Source: Tabrizicola sp.
GTDB taxonomy: Bacteria > Pseudomonadota > Alphaproteobacteria > Rhodobacterales > Rhodobacteraceae
NCBI RefSeq assembly: GCF_016792905.1
Contig: NZ_JAEULP010000016.1
Location: forward strand, 25,142-89,141
Length of the DNA stretch: 64,000 nt
Direction: 5' to 3'
Of the stretch, positions 26,937 through 35,273 are shown one piece after another. How positions within the stretch are numbered: the stretch's first letter is position 1; each line of letters starts with the position of its first letter. Below the pieces are notes generated by a model. The model was not told the origin of the DNA. It saw nothing but the letters and a program-made list of their open reading frames with translations, and searched no databases. Position numbers and translations under genes: made by a program.

Positions 26937-27833
26937 CTAGCCAAGCTTGCTGTCGGGGTAGGCCCGCACCACATCCCAGACCAGCGCTTTCATCCACTCC
27001 TGCTGCTCGGCCGACGGCCAGCCAGGGTCTCCCCTGAGCGGAGGGATGATGCGTGGGTCGCGACCGTAGATCACTGCAAAATGTGCAAGGGAAATCAGGA
27101 ACGCGCCCTTGGGGTTGACATGGATGTCGTCCTCGAAAATGTCGGTGATCGCCTTCAGCCCGGGTGCGGTCCCTGCGGCGATCTCGTCGTAGACCCTGGC
27201 CATGATCTTTGGCCCCGGGATCATCTGAACGAAGGGGCAGCCGGCCGGTCGGTTGGCGTTCACATGGTCGGCGATCTCCTGCCAGTGGACCATCTCGACG
27301 TCCAGCCTCTCGCGGAAGGGAAGCAGGCCTTCGGGCGTATCGTTGCCCTCGATCTGTCGGTCAGGACCGCTGTCCAGCGTGATCCAGGAAGCATAGAGTA
27401 CCGTCTGGGCGCCCTTGCCGTGATTGCCGTTCTCCCATGCATGCGTCACCCAGGTCAGCGCCATGCCGAGCGAGTCATGCCACTGGATCGTCAACAGAAC
27501 GGTGACGCGCTCGGTCAGAACCAGCAGATCGTAGTTCGCAATGTCGCGACGGGCATCGATTTCAAGGTTCATGGAGTTGTTCCAGCGAATCTCCATCGGA
27601 CTGCCTGGAATAGTGGACCGGTCGATCGCCATCCCACCCGATGCGGCCCCCCCCGCAGCCTGAACCATTGCGGTCAGCGGCCCCGGAATCGGGTCGGTCA
27701 GGCTGTGGCCGGACATCACCACACGCAGGTCGAACGGGCGTTCGCGCCCTGCGTCGGCAAAGCTTGCGCTACCCAGTGCAGGAAGGGCCGCGATTCCGGC
27801 AAGGACACTGCGGCGATCAGGAAAACGGGACAT
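26937..27833 (-). CDS. Exported SGNH/GDSL hydrolase-like protein
   Basis: A 298-residue protein starting MSRFPDRRSVLAGIAALPALGSASFA, a twin-arginine-like leader. The mature part has VVMSGHSLTDPI near its start, where GDS of the family becomes GHS with the nucleophile Ser kept. DDIHVNPKGAFLISLAHFAVIYG near the end carries the Asp-x-x-His pair. This is the SGNH hydrolase layout (esterase or acetylhydrolase). It is divergent from the Sel1-pqq operon and shares with it the palindromic ATGGTCGT/ACGACCAT site, so co-regulation is possible. Substrate unknown. Confidence 0.7.
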   Translation of the reverse strand: MSRFPDRRSVLAGIAALPALGSASFADAGRERPFDLRVVMSGHSLTDPIPGPLTAMVQAAGGAASGGMAIDRSTIPGSPMEIRWNNSMNLEIDARRDIANYDLLVLTERVTVLLTIQWHDSLGMALTWVTHAWENGNHGKGAQTVLYASWITLDSGPDRQIEGNDTPEGLLPFRERLDVEMVHWQEIADHVNANRPAGCPFVQMIPGPKIMARVYDEIAAGTAPGLKAITDIFEDDIHVNPKGAFLISLAHFAVIYGRDPRIIPPLRGDPGWPSAEQQEWMKALVWDVVRAYPDSKLG

Positions 27834-27933
27834 GGAATGGCCTTTCGAGACGATGCAATGTGGCGGGAAGCTTAGCCGCAGCATAGCGGCGGGGGAAGTC
27901 GGCTCCTCGGACTGAAGGCACCCACATGGGAAA

Positions 27934-27951
27934 ATGGTCGTGTACGACCAT
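27934..27951. promoter_or_regulatory. Palindromic ACGACCAT operator upstream of the Sel1-pqqABCDE operon
   Basis: ATGGTCGT-GT-ACGACCAT is a perfect inverted repeat with 8-base arms and a 2-base spacer. It lies 62 bases before the Sel1-protein start and 101 bases before the divergent SGNH gene. The same half-site occurs at the other promoters of the alcohol-oxidation island. Confidence 0.6.
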
Positions 27952-28012
27952 GGCGGATTTGGTCGCGGCCACCACCTCACCTACACTCCATCCAAAGCAA
28001 AGCGAGAGCCCG

Positions 28013-28552
28013 ATGCGAGCGATCCTTTTTCTGTCATTGTCCGTCCTGCCAGCCCTCGCCGAACCGGTGGAAGAGGTGGGAACCCTCAACCCCGAAGAGA
28101 TGACCATCGCCCGCATCCTGGACGATGTCGGCCGGGGTGAAACCAGCATGATGAATTGTGCGGCCGGCTACGGGATGACCAAGAAAGGCGACCACGACCG
28201 CGCGCGCGTTGTCTTCGAAGCCTGCGCCGCCGATGGCTGGGTCGGGGCGATGACCTGGATGGCCCAGCTGGATGACAACGGCCTTGGCACCCCGGACGAG
28301 AATCCGGAACGCGCCGCCGGTTGGGACCGGACTGCGGCAGAAGCGGGCGATCCGGTGGGAATGTTCAACTACGGGCTCGACTTGATGCGGGGTCGTGGCG
28401 TGAAAGCGGACGAAACCGCGGGCCGCGCCCTTGTGGACCGGGCCGCTGCCGCGGGTCTTCCGGTGGCCCGGCGCCTGCAGGCGGCGAGCTATGATCTCGA
28501 CGAGGTCACGCCCGATGCCGACAACTGGAAATACGAGAAGCGGCTCTACTGA
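28013..28552 (+). CDS. Secreted Sel1-repeat protein
   Basis: A 179-residue protein with a signal peptide (MRAILFLSLSVLPALAEP) and Sel1/TPR-like repeats: GDHDRARVVFEACAADGWVGAMTWMAQLDDNGLGTPDENPERAAGWDRTAAEAGDPVGMFNYGLDLMRGRGV and a following copy. Such repeats bind proteins. It is the first gene downstream of the palindromic operator and is followed after 76 bases by pqqA, so it is probably part of the pqq transcription unit. Its role in PQQ production or in the quinoprotein system is unknown. Confidence 0.75.
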   Translation: MRAILFLSLSVLPALAEPVEEVGTLNPEEMTIARILDDVGRGETSMMNCAAGYGMTKKGDHDRARVVFEACAADGWVGAMTWMAQLDDNGLGTPDENPERAAGWDRTAAEAGDPVGMFNYGLDLMRGRGVKADETAGRALVDRAAAAGLPVARRLQAASYDLDEVTPDADNWKYEKRLY

Positions 28553-28628
28553 CCCCCCTCCGAAGGTCGCATAGGCCGGGGGAAGGATTCGTGGCTTACT
28601 GATGGCATCTGATGGAGGAGGAACCCCG

Positions 28629-28724
28629 ATGCGCTGGACGAAACCGAAGGCCGTGGAAGTGCGCTGCGGCATGGAAATCAACATGTACGGCCCCGCCGAG
28701 GATGACGGGCGCACGGTCATCTGA
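28629..28724 (+). CDS. pqqA: PQQ precursor peptide PqqA
   Basis: A 31-codon gene directly before pqqB. Its product MRWTKPKAVEVRCGMEINMY has the invariant Glu-x-x-x-Tyr (Glu16 and Tyr20), the two residues that PqqE crosslinks and that become PQQ. A GGAGGAGG ribosome site lies just upstream. Eleven residues, GPAEDDGRTVI, follow the Tyr, so the tail is somewhat longer than in the common 23-24 residue peptides. The assignment is secure from motif and position. Confidence 0.93.
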   Translation: MRWTKPKAVEVRCGMEINMYGPAEDDGRTVI

Positions 28725-28733
28725 CCTGACGCC

Positions 28734-29624
28734 ATGATCCTGACGGTACTTGGCGCCGCTGCGGGCGGCGGGGTGCCGCAATGGAACTGCGCCTGCCGGA
28801 ATTGCTCCCTGGCCCGGGCTGGCCTACTGCCACGGATGACGCAATCGTCCGTGGCCGTTTCATTGGATGGCACCGAATGGGTGGTGCTGAACGCCTCGCC
28901 CGACATCCGCGCCCAGCTTGCGGCCAGTCCGCGGTTTGCGCCATCGGTATTGCGCGGCAGCCCGGTCAAGGCGGTGGTGGTGACGAATGCCGATGTCGAT
29001 CATATCGCCGGGCTGTTGTCGCTGCGCGAGGGAACGAACTTCGACCTCTGGGCGAGTGTCGAAACCCATGCCGTCCTTTCCGCCGATGCGGTGTTCGGAG
29101 TGATGGCCGAGGGCACGGTCATCCGGCGGGAAGTGGCTCTGGACATCGGATTCGGGCCATTGCCAGGGCTGGTGGTCACGCCTTTTGCCGTGCCGGGAAA
29201 GGTGGCGTTGTTTCTGGAGGAGACAATGGGTACGGGGCACCGGATGGGTGGACAGACAGTCGGGCTGGAGATCAGCGGCAACGGCAGGCGGGCCTTCTAC
29301 ATCCCGGGTAGCGCAGACGTGCCGGACTGGCTGTTGACCCGCGTCGAGGGGGCAGACCTGCTGTTTTTCGATGGCACGGTGTTTGACGATGACGAAATGG
29401 TACGCGAAGGCGTGGGAACCAAGACCGGCAGCCGCATGGGTCATGTCGCAATCGGCGGGCCGGGGGGCACGCTGGAACGATTTTCGGGCAGCCGGATCGG
29501 CCGCAAGATTCTGATCCACATCAACAATACCAATCCGATCCTTCGCCCCGACAGCCCCGAACGGGAAGCCGTCCTGGCGGCGGGCTGGGACGTGGCACAG
29601 GACGGGATGGAGGTAAGCCTATGA
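28734..29624 (+). CDS. pqqB: PQQ biosynthesis protein PqqB
   Basis: A 296-residue metallo-beta-lactamase-fold protein. It begins MILTVLGAAAGGGVPQWNCACRNCSLAR and contains TNADVDHIAGLLSLREG, where the usual HxHxDH is changed to the PqqB-type NADVDHIAG. PqqB is an iron-dependent hydroxylase acting late in PQQ synthesis on the crosslinked peptide-derived intermediate. Ten bases after pqqA and overlapping pqqC by ATGA. Confidence 0.95.
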   Translation: MILTVLGAAAGGGVPQWNCACRNCSLARAGLLPRMTQSSVAVSLDGTEWVVLNASPDIRAQLAASPRFAPSVLRGSPVKAVVVTNADVDHIAGLLSLREGTNFDLWASVETHAVLSADAVFGVMAEGTVIRREVALDIGFGPLPGLVVTPFAVPGKVALFLEETMGTGHRMGGQTVGLEISGNGRRAFYIPGSADVPDWLLTRVEGADLLFFDGTVFDDDEMVREGVGTKTGSRMGHVAIGGPGGTLERFSGSRIGRKILIHINNTNPILRPDSPEREAVLAAGWDVAQDGMEVSL

Positions 29625-30364
29625 CCAAGATGACGAAACCGATGGGCGCCTTCGAGGCGCGGCTGCGCCAGATCGGCGACGACCGCTATCACGACAAGCA
29701 CCCGTTCCACCGGTTGCTGCATGGGGGCGGCGCGACAGTGGACCAGGTCCGCGCCTGGGTGGTGAACCGCTGGTACTACCAGTCCCGAATCCCGATGAAG
29801 GACGCGGCTTTCATGAGCCGGGTCGAGGACCCCGACCTCCGCCGCGCCTGGCGGTCCAGGATCGAGGACCATGACGGGGCCGAGGGCCGCGACGGTGGCA
29901 TCCGGCGCTGGCTGAAGCTGGCGGACGCGGTGGGGCTGGACCCGGACTACGTCGCCTCGGGAGTTGGGGTGATGCCCGCGACGCGCTTCGCGGTGGACGC
30001 CTATGTGACCTACGTCCGCGAGCGGACGCTGTTGCAGGCGGTGGCCTCGTCCCTGACCGAGCTGTTCGCCCCGAAGATCCATGCCGAGCGGATTGCGGGG
30101 CTTCTGGAACACTACGATTTCGCCACACCCGAAACGATGGCCTATTTCCGCCACCGGCTGACCGAGGCGCCGAAGGACGTGGCATTCGGGCTGCAATGGG
30201 TGATCGACCATGCCGCAACGCCCGCCGATCAGGATGCGGCGGCGGCGGCTTTGACCTTCAAGACCGAGGTTCTCTGGGCGCAGCTTGACGCGCTTTGGCA
30301 TGGTTATGTCCAGCCGGGGAACATCCCGCCGGGGGCCTGGCGGCCGGGCGAGGGGTTGAAGTGA
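29621..30364 (+). CDS. pqqC: Pyrroloquinoline-quinone synthase PqqC
   Basis: A 247-residue all-helical oxidase of the heme-oxygenase-like fold that carries out the last ring closure and eight-electron oxidation. Characteristic stretches are RYHDKHPFHRLLHGG, VVNRWYYQSRIPMKDAAFMSR, WRSRIEDHDG and ERTLLQAVASSLTELFAPKIHAERI. Length is normal. Confidence 0.95.
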   Translation: MTKMTKPMGAFEARLRQIGDDRYHDKHPFHRLLHGGGATVDQVRAWVVNRWYYQSRIPMKDAAFMSRVEDPDLRRAWRSRIEDHDGAEGRDGGIRRWLKLADAVGLDPDYVASGVGVMPATRFAVDAYVTYVRERTLLQAVASSLTELFAPKIHAERIAGLLEHYDFATPETMAYFRHRLTEAPKDVAFGLQWVIDHAATPADQDAAAAALTFKTEVLWAQLDALWHGYVQPGNIPPGAWRPGEGLK

Positions 30365-30624
30365 CCCCCGCGCTTCCCCCCGGCGTGCGCCTGCACTGGG
30401 ATGCGGTGCGGGCGTGCCATGTGCTGCTCGCCCCCGAGCGGGCACTGATGCTGGACGAGATCGGCCATGCGATCCTCGCCCGTGTCGACGGGGTGATCGG
30501 GGTCGACACGCTGGTCGCGGGTCTTGCTGTCGATTTCGACGCTCCCGTTGCCGAGATCGGATCGGACGTGACCGAGTTCCTTGAGGGTCTCGCCCGGGAA
30601 AGGCTGGTGGACCTCCATGCCTGA
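30361..30624 (+). CDS. pqqD: PqqD, PqqA-binding chaperone
   Basis: An 87-residue PqqD, the RiPP recognition element that holds PqqA for PqqE. The GTG start overlaps the pqqC stop (GTGA). Family marks are VRLHWDAVRACHVLLAPERALMLDEIGHAILARVDG and VTEFLEGLARERLV. Its stop lies 8 bases inside the pqqE start region, so PqqD and PqqE are translated together. Confidence 0.92.
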   Translation: MTPALPPGVRLHWDAVRACHVLLAPERALMLDEIGHAILARVDGVIGVDTLVAGLAVDFDAPVAEIGSDVTEFLEGLARERLVDLHA

Positions 30625-31720
30625 CGGCACCCGCATCATTCCGCCGCCGATCGCGATGCTGGCCGAGCTGACGCATCGCTGTCCGCTGTCCTGCCCCTAT
30701 TGTTCCAATCCCCTCGACCTGGCGCAGCGCGAGTCAGAGCTGTCGGCGGAGGAGTGGTCCGAGATTTTCCGGCAGGCGGCGGCGTTGGGGGTGTTGCAGG
30801 TGCATCTGTCCGGGGGCGAACCGGCGTCGCGGCGGGACCTGGAGGTGATCGTGGCGGCTGCGCGGGGAGCCGGGCTTTACGCGAACCTGATCACCTCGGG
30901 CATCGGGCTGACGGCGGATCGGATTGCGGCGCTGGTGACGGCGGGGGTGGATCATGTCCAGTTGTCGGTGCAGGGGACAACGCCCGCTACGGCGGACCGG
31001 GTGGGGGGGTACAGGGGCGGCTTCGCCCGGAAGATGGCGGCGGCCGAGGCCCTCGCGGCGGCGGGGGTCGCACTGACCCTGAACGCGGTGATGCACCGGC
31101 ACAATCTGGGGGAGTTGCCGGAGGTGTTCGATCTGGCCGAGAGGCTGGGAGCGCGGCGGGTGGAGGTGGCCTGCGTCCAGTTCCAGGGCTGGGCGCTGGA
31201 GAACCGGGCGGTGTTGCAGCCGACGCGGGAGCAGGTCGAGGAGGCGAAGCGGCTGGTGGCCGAAGCCCGCGCGCAGCGGCGGGGGCGGCTGGTGATCGAC
31301 TTCGTCCCGCCAGACTACTACGCGGACCTGCCCAAGGCCTGCATGGGGGGCTGGGGGTCGACCGGCCTCAACATCGCGCCGGACGGGTCGGTGCTGCCCT
31401 GCCACGCGGCGCAGACGATTCCGGGGATGAGGTTTGCCAACGTGAAGGACACCCCGCTGGAGGAGATCTGGTATCGCGGGCCAGCCTTCGCGGCGTTCCG
31501 GGGGACGGACTGGATGCCGGAGCCCTGCCGGTCCTGCGATCGGCGGGAGGTGGATTTCGGCGGCTGCCGCTGCCAGGCGCTGGCCGTCCTTGGCGACGCC
31601 TCGGCCCCCGATCCGGTCTGCCGACGGACGCCGGGGCGGGCGCGACTCGACCTGCTTCTCGCGGCCGAGGGGAATGGCCCGGGACTGGAAGCGGCGCGGT
31701 GGCGGCGGATCGGGGGGTGA
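30617..31720 (+). CDS. pqqE: PqqA peptide cyclase PqqE (radical SAM)
   Basis: A 367-residue radical SAM/SPASM enzyme that forms the Glu-Tyr carbon-carbon crosslink of PqqA. The cluster motif CxxxCxxC is visible in AELTHRCPLSCPYCSNP, followed by HLSGGEPASRRDLE. C-terminal SPASM cysteines are in CMGGWGSTGLNIAPDGSVLPCHAA and PCRSCDRREVDFGGCRCQ. The start at ATGCC overlaps the end of pqqD. It is the last pqq gene of the operon; no pqqF or pqqG is nearby. Confidence 0.95.
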   Translation: MPDGTRIIPPPIAMLAELTHRCPLSCPYCSNPLDLAQRESELSAEEWSEIFRQAAALGVLQVHLSGGEPASRRDLEVIVAAARGAGLYANLITSGIGLTADRIAALVTAGVDHVQLSVQGTTPATADRVGGYRGGFARKMAAAEALAAAGVALTLNAVMHRHNLGELPEVFDLAERLGARRVEVACVQFQGWALENRAVLQPTREQVEEAKRLVAEARAQRRGRLVIDFVPPDYYADLPKACMGGWGSTGLNIAPDGSVLPCHAAQTIPGMRFANVKDTPLEEIWYRGPAFAAFRGTDWMPEPCRSCDRREVDFGGCRCQALAVLGDASAPDPVCRRTPGRARLDLLLAAEGNGPGLEAARWRRIGG

Positions 31721-31722
31721 TG

Positions 31723-31737
31723 TGTCCACAGTGGACA
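31723..31737. repeat. TGTCCAC-N-GTGGACA palindrome, copy 1
   Basis: A 15-base palindrome with 7-base arms starts 2 bases after the pqqE stop and is followed by GATTTTG. A second copy stands in the same position after the GNAT gene at 63774-63788. It may act as a weak terminator or as a protein-binding repeat. Confidence 0.5.
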
Positions 31738-31832
31738 GATTTTGAAAACCGAATAAAAACAATCAGTTGAGTTTTTTCATTCAGGGATTCTTAACCTCTG
31801 CGACTGGGTCGACCTGATGCGGGCAGTGCCCA

Positions 31833-32615
31833 TCAGGCCGGGGCATTCCGCACCTTGCGCAAGAGGAAAAGCGCGTAGAACAAGTTCGGCATGACGATGG
31901 TCAGCGGCACGAGATAGGCTTCCAGCGGCAGGGGGCCTTCGGGCAAGGGCTGCTGCGCTGCCTCGTAAGTCACGAGCAGAAGGCCGAAGTTCCAGAACAT
32001 GTGGAACACGATCGGGGGCCAGAGCGAGCCGGTGCGCAGGAGAAGCGCGCCGAGAAGGAGGCCGGTCATCGTCGCGGCAACCGCCTGACCGGTGGCTTGC
32101 CCCAGATCGCCCATGGCGAAGACGTTCAGCACATGCACGGCGCCGAACAGAAATGCAGTGAGCAGGATCGCGGGCCACAGTCGCAGGTGGGCAGACAGCG
32201 CCCGGAAGACGATGCCCCGGAACATCCATTCCTCGGACAAGGCGACGAGGGCCGTGTTGATCGCCAGATACCCGATGGCTCGGTCGGGCGGCAGGCCGAT
32301 GGCGCAGGCCAGCGCGAAGATCGGCAGGAGCGTCAGGATCGGGAACCACATCAGCCGCAAGGCCACCCTGCCGTCCGGCCGATTGAAGCCAAGGTCGGTC
32401 CAGCGGAAGAACCGCGTGAGACACGCGAGCACCGCCAGACCCAGAACCACGTTCCAGGCGATGCCGGTCGACAGCCCGGCGATCAGTTCAGCCATGGAGG
32501 ACGGGCGTTCGCGGCGCAGCGCGGCACCGACCAGGATACCTGCCACGAGCCAGATCACGAGGGACAGGCCGCCCTGGCGCAGGCGCTTGTGCGAAGGGGT
32601 GACGGAGGTATCCAT
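31833..32615 (-). CDS. CPBP (Abi/CaaX-type) intramembrane metalloprotease
   Basis: A 260-residue polytopic membrane protein with the three CPBP motifs. ALSEEWMFRGIVFRALSA supplies the Glu-Glu-x3-Arg, FLFGAVHVLNVF supplies the second metal His, and PIVFHMFWNFGLL supplies His-x3-Asn. About eight hydrophobic segments flank them. The family cleaves within or near membranes or processes peptides. It is convergent with pqqE and divergent from the cytochrome c gene, sharing its promoter region. No substrate is evident; a role in maturing PqqA or cytochrome is speculation. Confidence 0.8.
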   Translation of the reverse strand: MDTSVTPSHKRLRQGGLSLVIWLVAGILVGAALRRERPSSMAELIAGLSTGIAWNVVLGLAVLACLTRFFRWTDLGFNRPDGRVALRLMWFPILTLLPIFALACAIGLPPDRAIGYLAINTALVALSEEWMFRGIVFRALSAHLRLWPAILLTAFLFGAVHVLNVFAMGDLGQATGQAVAATMTGLLLGALLLRTGSLWPPIVFHMFWNFGLLLVTYEAAQQPLPEGPLPLEAYLVPLTIVMPNLFYALFLLRKVRNAPA

Positions 32616-32710
32616 GCTGTCGCGGTCTGCCCGATGTTCTTCCGAATTGTCGCCCGGATGGCCCCGGTCCTTCCCGCGCCAAGTCCCGCTTGCCCCGGCC
32701 ACGCACTGGA

Positions 32711-32744
32711 CTACGACCATATGACCCGGTTTTCTACGACCATA
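32711..32744. promoter_or_regulatory. Two direct ACGACCAT repeats in the divergent CPBP/cytochrome c promoter
   Basis: The 11-base sequence CTACGACCATA occurs at 32711-32721 and again at 32734-32744. The copies are 23 bases apart, about two helical turns. They lie between the minus-strand CPBP gene and the plus-strand cytochrome c gene, 89 bases before the latter's start. This fits tandem binding of a dimeric regulator. Confidence 0.6.
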
Positions 32745-32832
32745 AGGCCCCGTTCGCTTGACGCATGTCAAACCTCTTCCGGGCCAGCGAGGCGCAATTT
32801 GGCGGCGTTTTCAATCGCCAAGGAGAACCCTC

Positions 32833-33240
32833 ATGCATCGCATCGCCAACCGCTCTGTCATTCTGGCCCTGTCGCTTCTGACCCTGACCGCACTGCAGAC
32901 ACTTGCCGACGACGCCGGCTCCTTCGACCAGATCAAGGTCGGGGCCGGCAAGGCGCTGTTCGAGGCGGAGTGCCGCCGCTGTCACGCCACCGATGCCAGT
33001 GACCCGAGTTACGGGCCGCTGCTGGAGGGTGTGGTCGGCCGCGAGGCTGGCACGTTCGCGGGCTATCCCTATTCCGAGGCGCTCAAGGCAGCCGGGTTCG
33101 TCTGGACCGAAGGTGCGCTCAAGGCCTGGATGGAGGACAATGACGGCTTCGTTCCCGGCACCAAGATGCGCCATGTCGGGATCGAGGATGCGACCGTGCA
33201 GGACTTCATCCTGGCCTACCTCCAGTCGATCTCGGGGTGA
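32833..33240 (+). CDS. Class I c-type cytochrome of the XoxF region
   Basis: A 135-residue periplasmic cytochrome with a signal peptide (ILALSLLTLTALQTLA) and one heme site, CRRCH, in AECRRCHATDASDPSYGPLL. The axial Met is in VPGTKMRHVG, and the layout resembles the c550/c2 group. The ATG behind AAGGAGAA is used; an upstream start would remove the signal peptide. Position directly upstream of xoxF makes it a candidate electron acceptor of XoxF or a partner of it, although the usual name xoxG is not certain here. Confidence 0.82.
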   Translation: MHRIANRSVILALSLLTLTALQTLADDAGSFDQIKVGAGKALFEAECRRCHATDASDPSYGPLLEGVVGREAGTFAGYPYSEALKAAGFVWTEGALKAWMEDNDGFVPGTKMRHVGIEDATVQDFILAYLQSISG

Positions 33241-33250
33241 GGCGGGGCTT

Positions 33251-33258
33251 ACGACCAT
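33251..33258. promoter_or_regulatory. ACGACCAT site upstream of xoxF
   Basis: TTACGACCATTGGCC stands 12 bases after the cytochrome c stop and 108 bases before the xoxF start. It carries the same 8-base core as the sites at 27.9, 32.7 and 43.6 kb and is followed by the small palindrome TTGGCCAA. Confidence 0.55.
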
Positions 33259-33365
33259 TGGCCAATACCCGCCCGGCCGGATCGGTCGCAAAGTGACTAT
33301 GGACAGGTGCCCGGGGGAGGGACCGGCGCGCCGTCCTGTCGCGAAAACCCGAGGGAGGGATCCTG

Positions 33366-35129
33366 ATGAACCGTTTTGTCGCTGCCGTTTCGGCGGCCCT
33401 GATGCTTGCTGCCCCGGCTTACGCGGGGATCACCGAAGAAGACCTGGCGGGGGACAGCGCCTCGACCGGGGACGTCCTGACCAACGGGATGGGGCGCGAC
33501 CTGCAACGGTTCAGCCCGCTGACGCTGATCAACAAGGACAACGTCGGAAAGATGGTTCCGGTCTGGGCCTTTTCGCTGGGCGGTGAGAAGCAGCGCGGGC
33601 AGGAAACGCAGCCCCTGGTGCATGACGGGATCATGTACATCACCGGGTCGTACAGCCGGTTGTACGCCATCGACGTCCATACCGGGAAGGAGGTCTGGCA
33701 GTTCGACGCCCGCCTGCCCGAGGGGATCCTTCCCTGCTGCGACGTGATCAACCGGGGCGCGGCGATCTATGGCGACAACATCTATTTCGGCACGCTGGAT
33801 GCCCGGATCGTCGCGCTGAACCTGAAGACCGGCGACGTTGTCTGGAACAAGAAGATCGCGGAGTACAAGGAAGGCTACAGCTATACCGCGGCGCCGCTGA
33901 TCGTGAACGGCCTTGTCATCACCGGCAATTCGGGTGGCGAGTTCGGCATCGTCGGCGAAGTGCAGGCGCGGAACGCCGAGACGGGCGAGCTGGTCTGGAC
34001 CCGGCCGACCATCGAAGGCCACATGGGCACCTTGAACGGCAAGGAATCGACGATGACCGGGACGCTGAATGCGTCCTGGCCCGGCGATCTGTGGAAAACC
34101 GGCGGCGGGGCGACCTGGCTGGGCGGGTCCTATGACATCGAGACCAACACGATCGTCTTCGGCGCGGGCAACCCGGCGCCCTGGAACAGCTGGCTGCGCA
34201 ACGCGGGCGACAAGAACGACGGGACCGGTGACAACCTCTATGCCGCCTCGCGCCTGGGGCTGGACCCGGCGACCGGCGAGATCAAGTGGCACTACCAGAC
34301 GACCCCCCGCGAAGGCTGGGACTATGACGGGGTGAACGAGGTCGTCGCCTTCACCGACAAGGACGGGAACAAGAAGTTCGGCACCGCCGACCGCAACGGG
34401 TTCTTCTACGTCCTGAACCGCGAGGACGGGAAGTTCCTGAACGCCTGGCCCTTCGTGAAGGACATCACCTGGGCCAAGGGCATCGATGAGAACGGTCGCC
34501 CGATCTACAACGAGGAGAACCGTCCGGGGAACCCCGCCGGTGCGGCGGATGGCGCGAAGGGCGAGGTGGTCTTTGCCTCGCCGTCCTTCCTGGGCGGCAA
34601 GAACTGGATGCCGATGGCCTACAGCCAGCACACCGGACTTTTCTATGTGCCCTCGAACGAATGGGGCATGGACATCTGGAACGAGCCGATCACCTACAAG
34701 AAGGGCGCGGCCTATCTGGGCGCGGGCTTCACCATCAAGCCGAACTACGAGGACCATATCGGCAGCCTCAAGGCGATCGACCCGGCAACGGGCGAGTGGA
34801 AGTGGGAATACAAGAACGAGGCCCCGCTTTGGGGGGGCGTGATGACCACGGCGGGGGGACTGGTGTTCTTTGGCACGCCCGAGGGCGAGTTCAAGGCGCT
34901 GGATGACGAGACGGGGAAGGAGCTGTTCAGCTTCCAGACCGGGTCGGGGATCGTGGGCCAGCCCGTCACCTGGGACGAGAACGGCGAGCAGTATGTCGCG
35001 GTGGTGTCGGGCTGGGGCGGGGCAGTCCCGCTCTGGGGTGGCGAGGTTGCGAACAAGGTCAACTACCTGAATCAGGGCGGCATGGTCTGGGTGTTCAAGC
35101 TGCCGAAGGAACTGGCGATGGCGAACTGA
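33366..35129 (+). CDS. xoxF: Lanthanide-type PQQ-dependent alcohol dehydrogenase XoxF
   Basis: A 587-residue periplasmic quinoprotein (signal peptide to about residue 20). The eight-bladed propeller holds the adjacent cysteines Cys124-Cys125 in [10 protein letters not shown], and metal ligands Glu192 in GGEFG, Asn269 in GNPAPWN and Asp319 in EGWDYDG. The additional Asp321, two residues after the catalytic Asp, is the mark that separates lanthanide enzymes (XoxF and relatives) from the calcium MxaF. XoxF-type enzymes oxidise methanol and other primary alcohols to aldehydes, or formaldehyde further, donating electrons to cytochrome c. No mxaF or mxaI is present. The clade cannot be fixed by eye; [18 protein letters not shown] is an insert that might point to an unusual clade. 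Confidence 0.9.
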   Translation: MNRFVAAVSAALMLAAPAYAGITEEDLAGDSASTGDVLTNGMGRDLQRFSPLTLINKDNVGKMVPVWAFSLGGEKQRGQETQPLVHDGIMYITGSYSRLYAIDVHTGKEVWQFDARLPEGILPCCDVINRGAAIYGDNIYFGTLDARIVALNLKTGDVVWNKKIAEYKEGYSYTAAPLIVNGLVITGNSGGEFGIVGEVQARNAETGELVWTRPTIEGHMGTLNGKESTMTGTLNASWPGDLWKTGGGATWLGGSYDIETNTIVFGAGNPAPWNSWLRNAGDKNDGTGDNLYAASRLGLDPATGEIKWHYQTTPREGWDYDGVNEVVAFTDKDGNKKFGTADRNGFFYVLNREDGKFLNAWPFVKDITWAKGIDENGRPIYNEENRPGNPAGAADGAKGEVVFASPSFLGGKNWMPMAYSQHTGLFYVPSNEWGMDIWNEPITYKKGAAYLGAGFTIKPNYEDHIGSLKAIDPATGEWKWEYKNEAPLWGGVMTTAGGLVFFGTPEGEFKALDDETGKELFSFQTGSGIVGQPVTWDENGEQYVAVVSGWGGAVPLWGGEVANKVNYLNQGGMVWVFKLPKELAMAN

Positions 35130-35160
35130 CCCCCTCTGGTCAGGCCATCCGTCAAGGCCG

Positions 35161-35198
35161 CGCGCGTCCGGGGAAACCCGGGCGCGCGTGTGCTTTTG
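35161..35198 (+). terminator. Terminator after xoxF
   Basis: CGCGCGTCCGGG and CCCGGGCGCGCG form a 12-base stem with one G-T pair and a GAAA loop, followed by TGTGCTTTT. It lies 32 bases after the xoxF stop and would isolate xoxF from the response-regulator gene. Confidence 0.7.
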
Positions 35199-35273
35199 CC
35201 CATAGGACTTTTGGCCTGTATCGGGCGGGGGCGGCGCGCGATACTCTTGGCCAAGACCCAACCCGGAAGGCGC

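Noticed and set aside
33366-35129. Annotation as calcium-dependent MxaF
   Set aside because: The extra Asp two residues after the catalytic Asp and absence of mxaI or mxaG-like neighbours favour a lanthanide XoxF-type enzyme.
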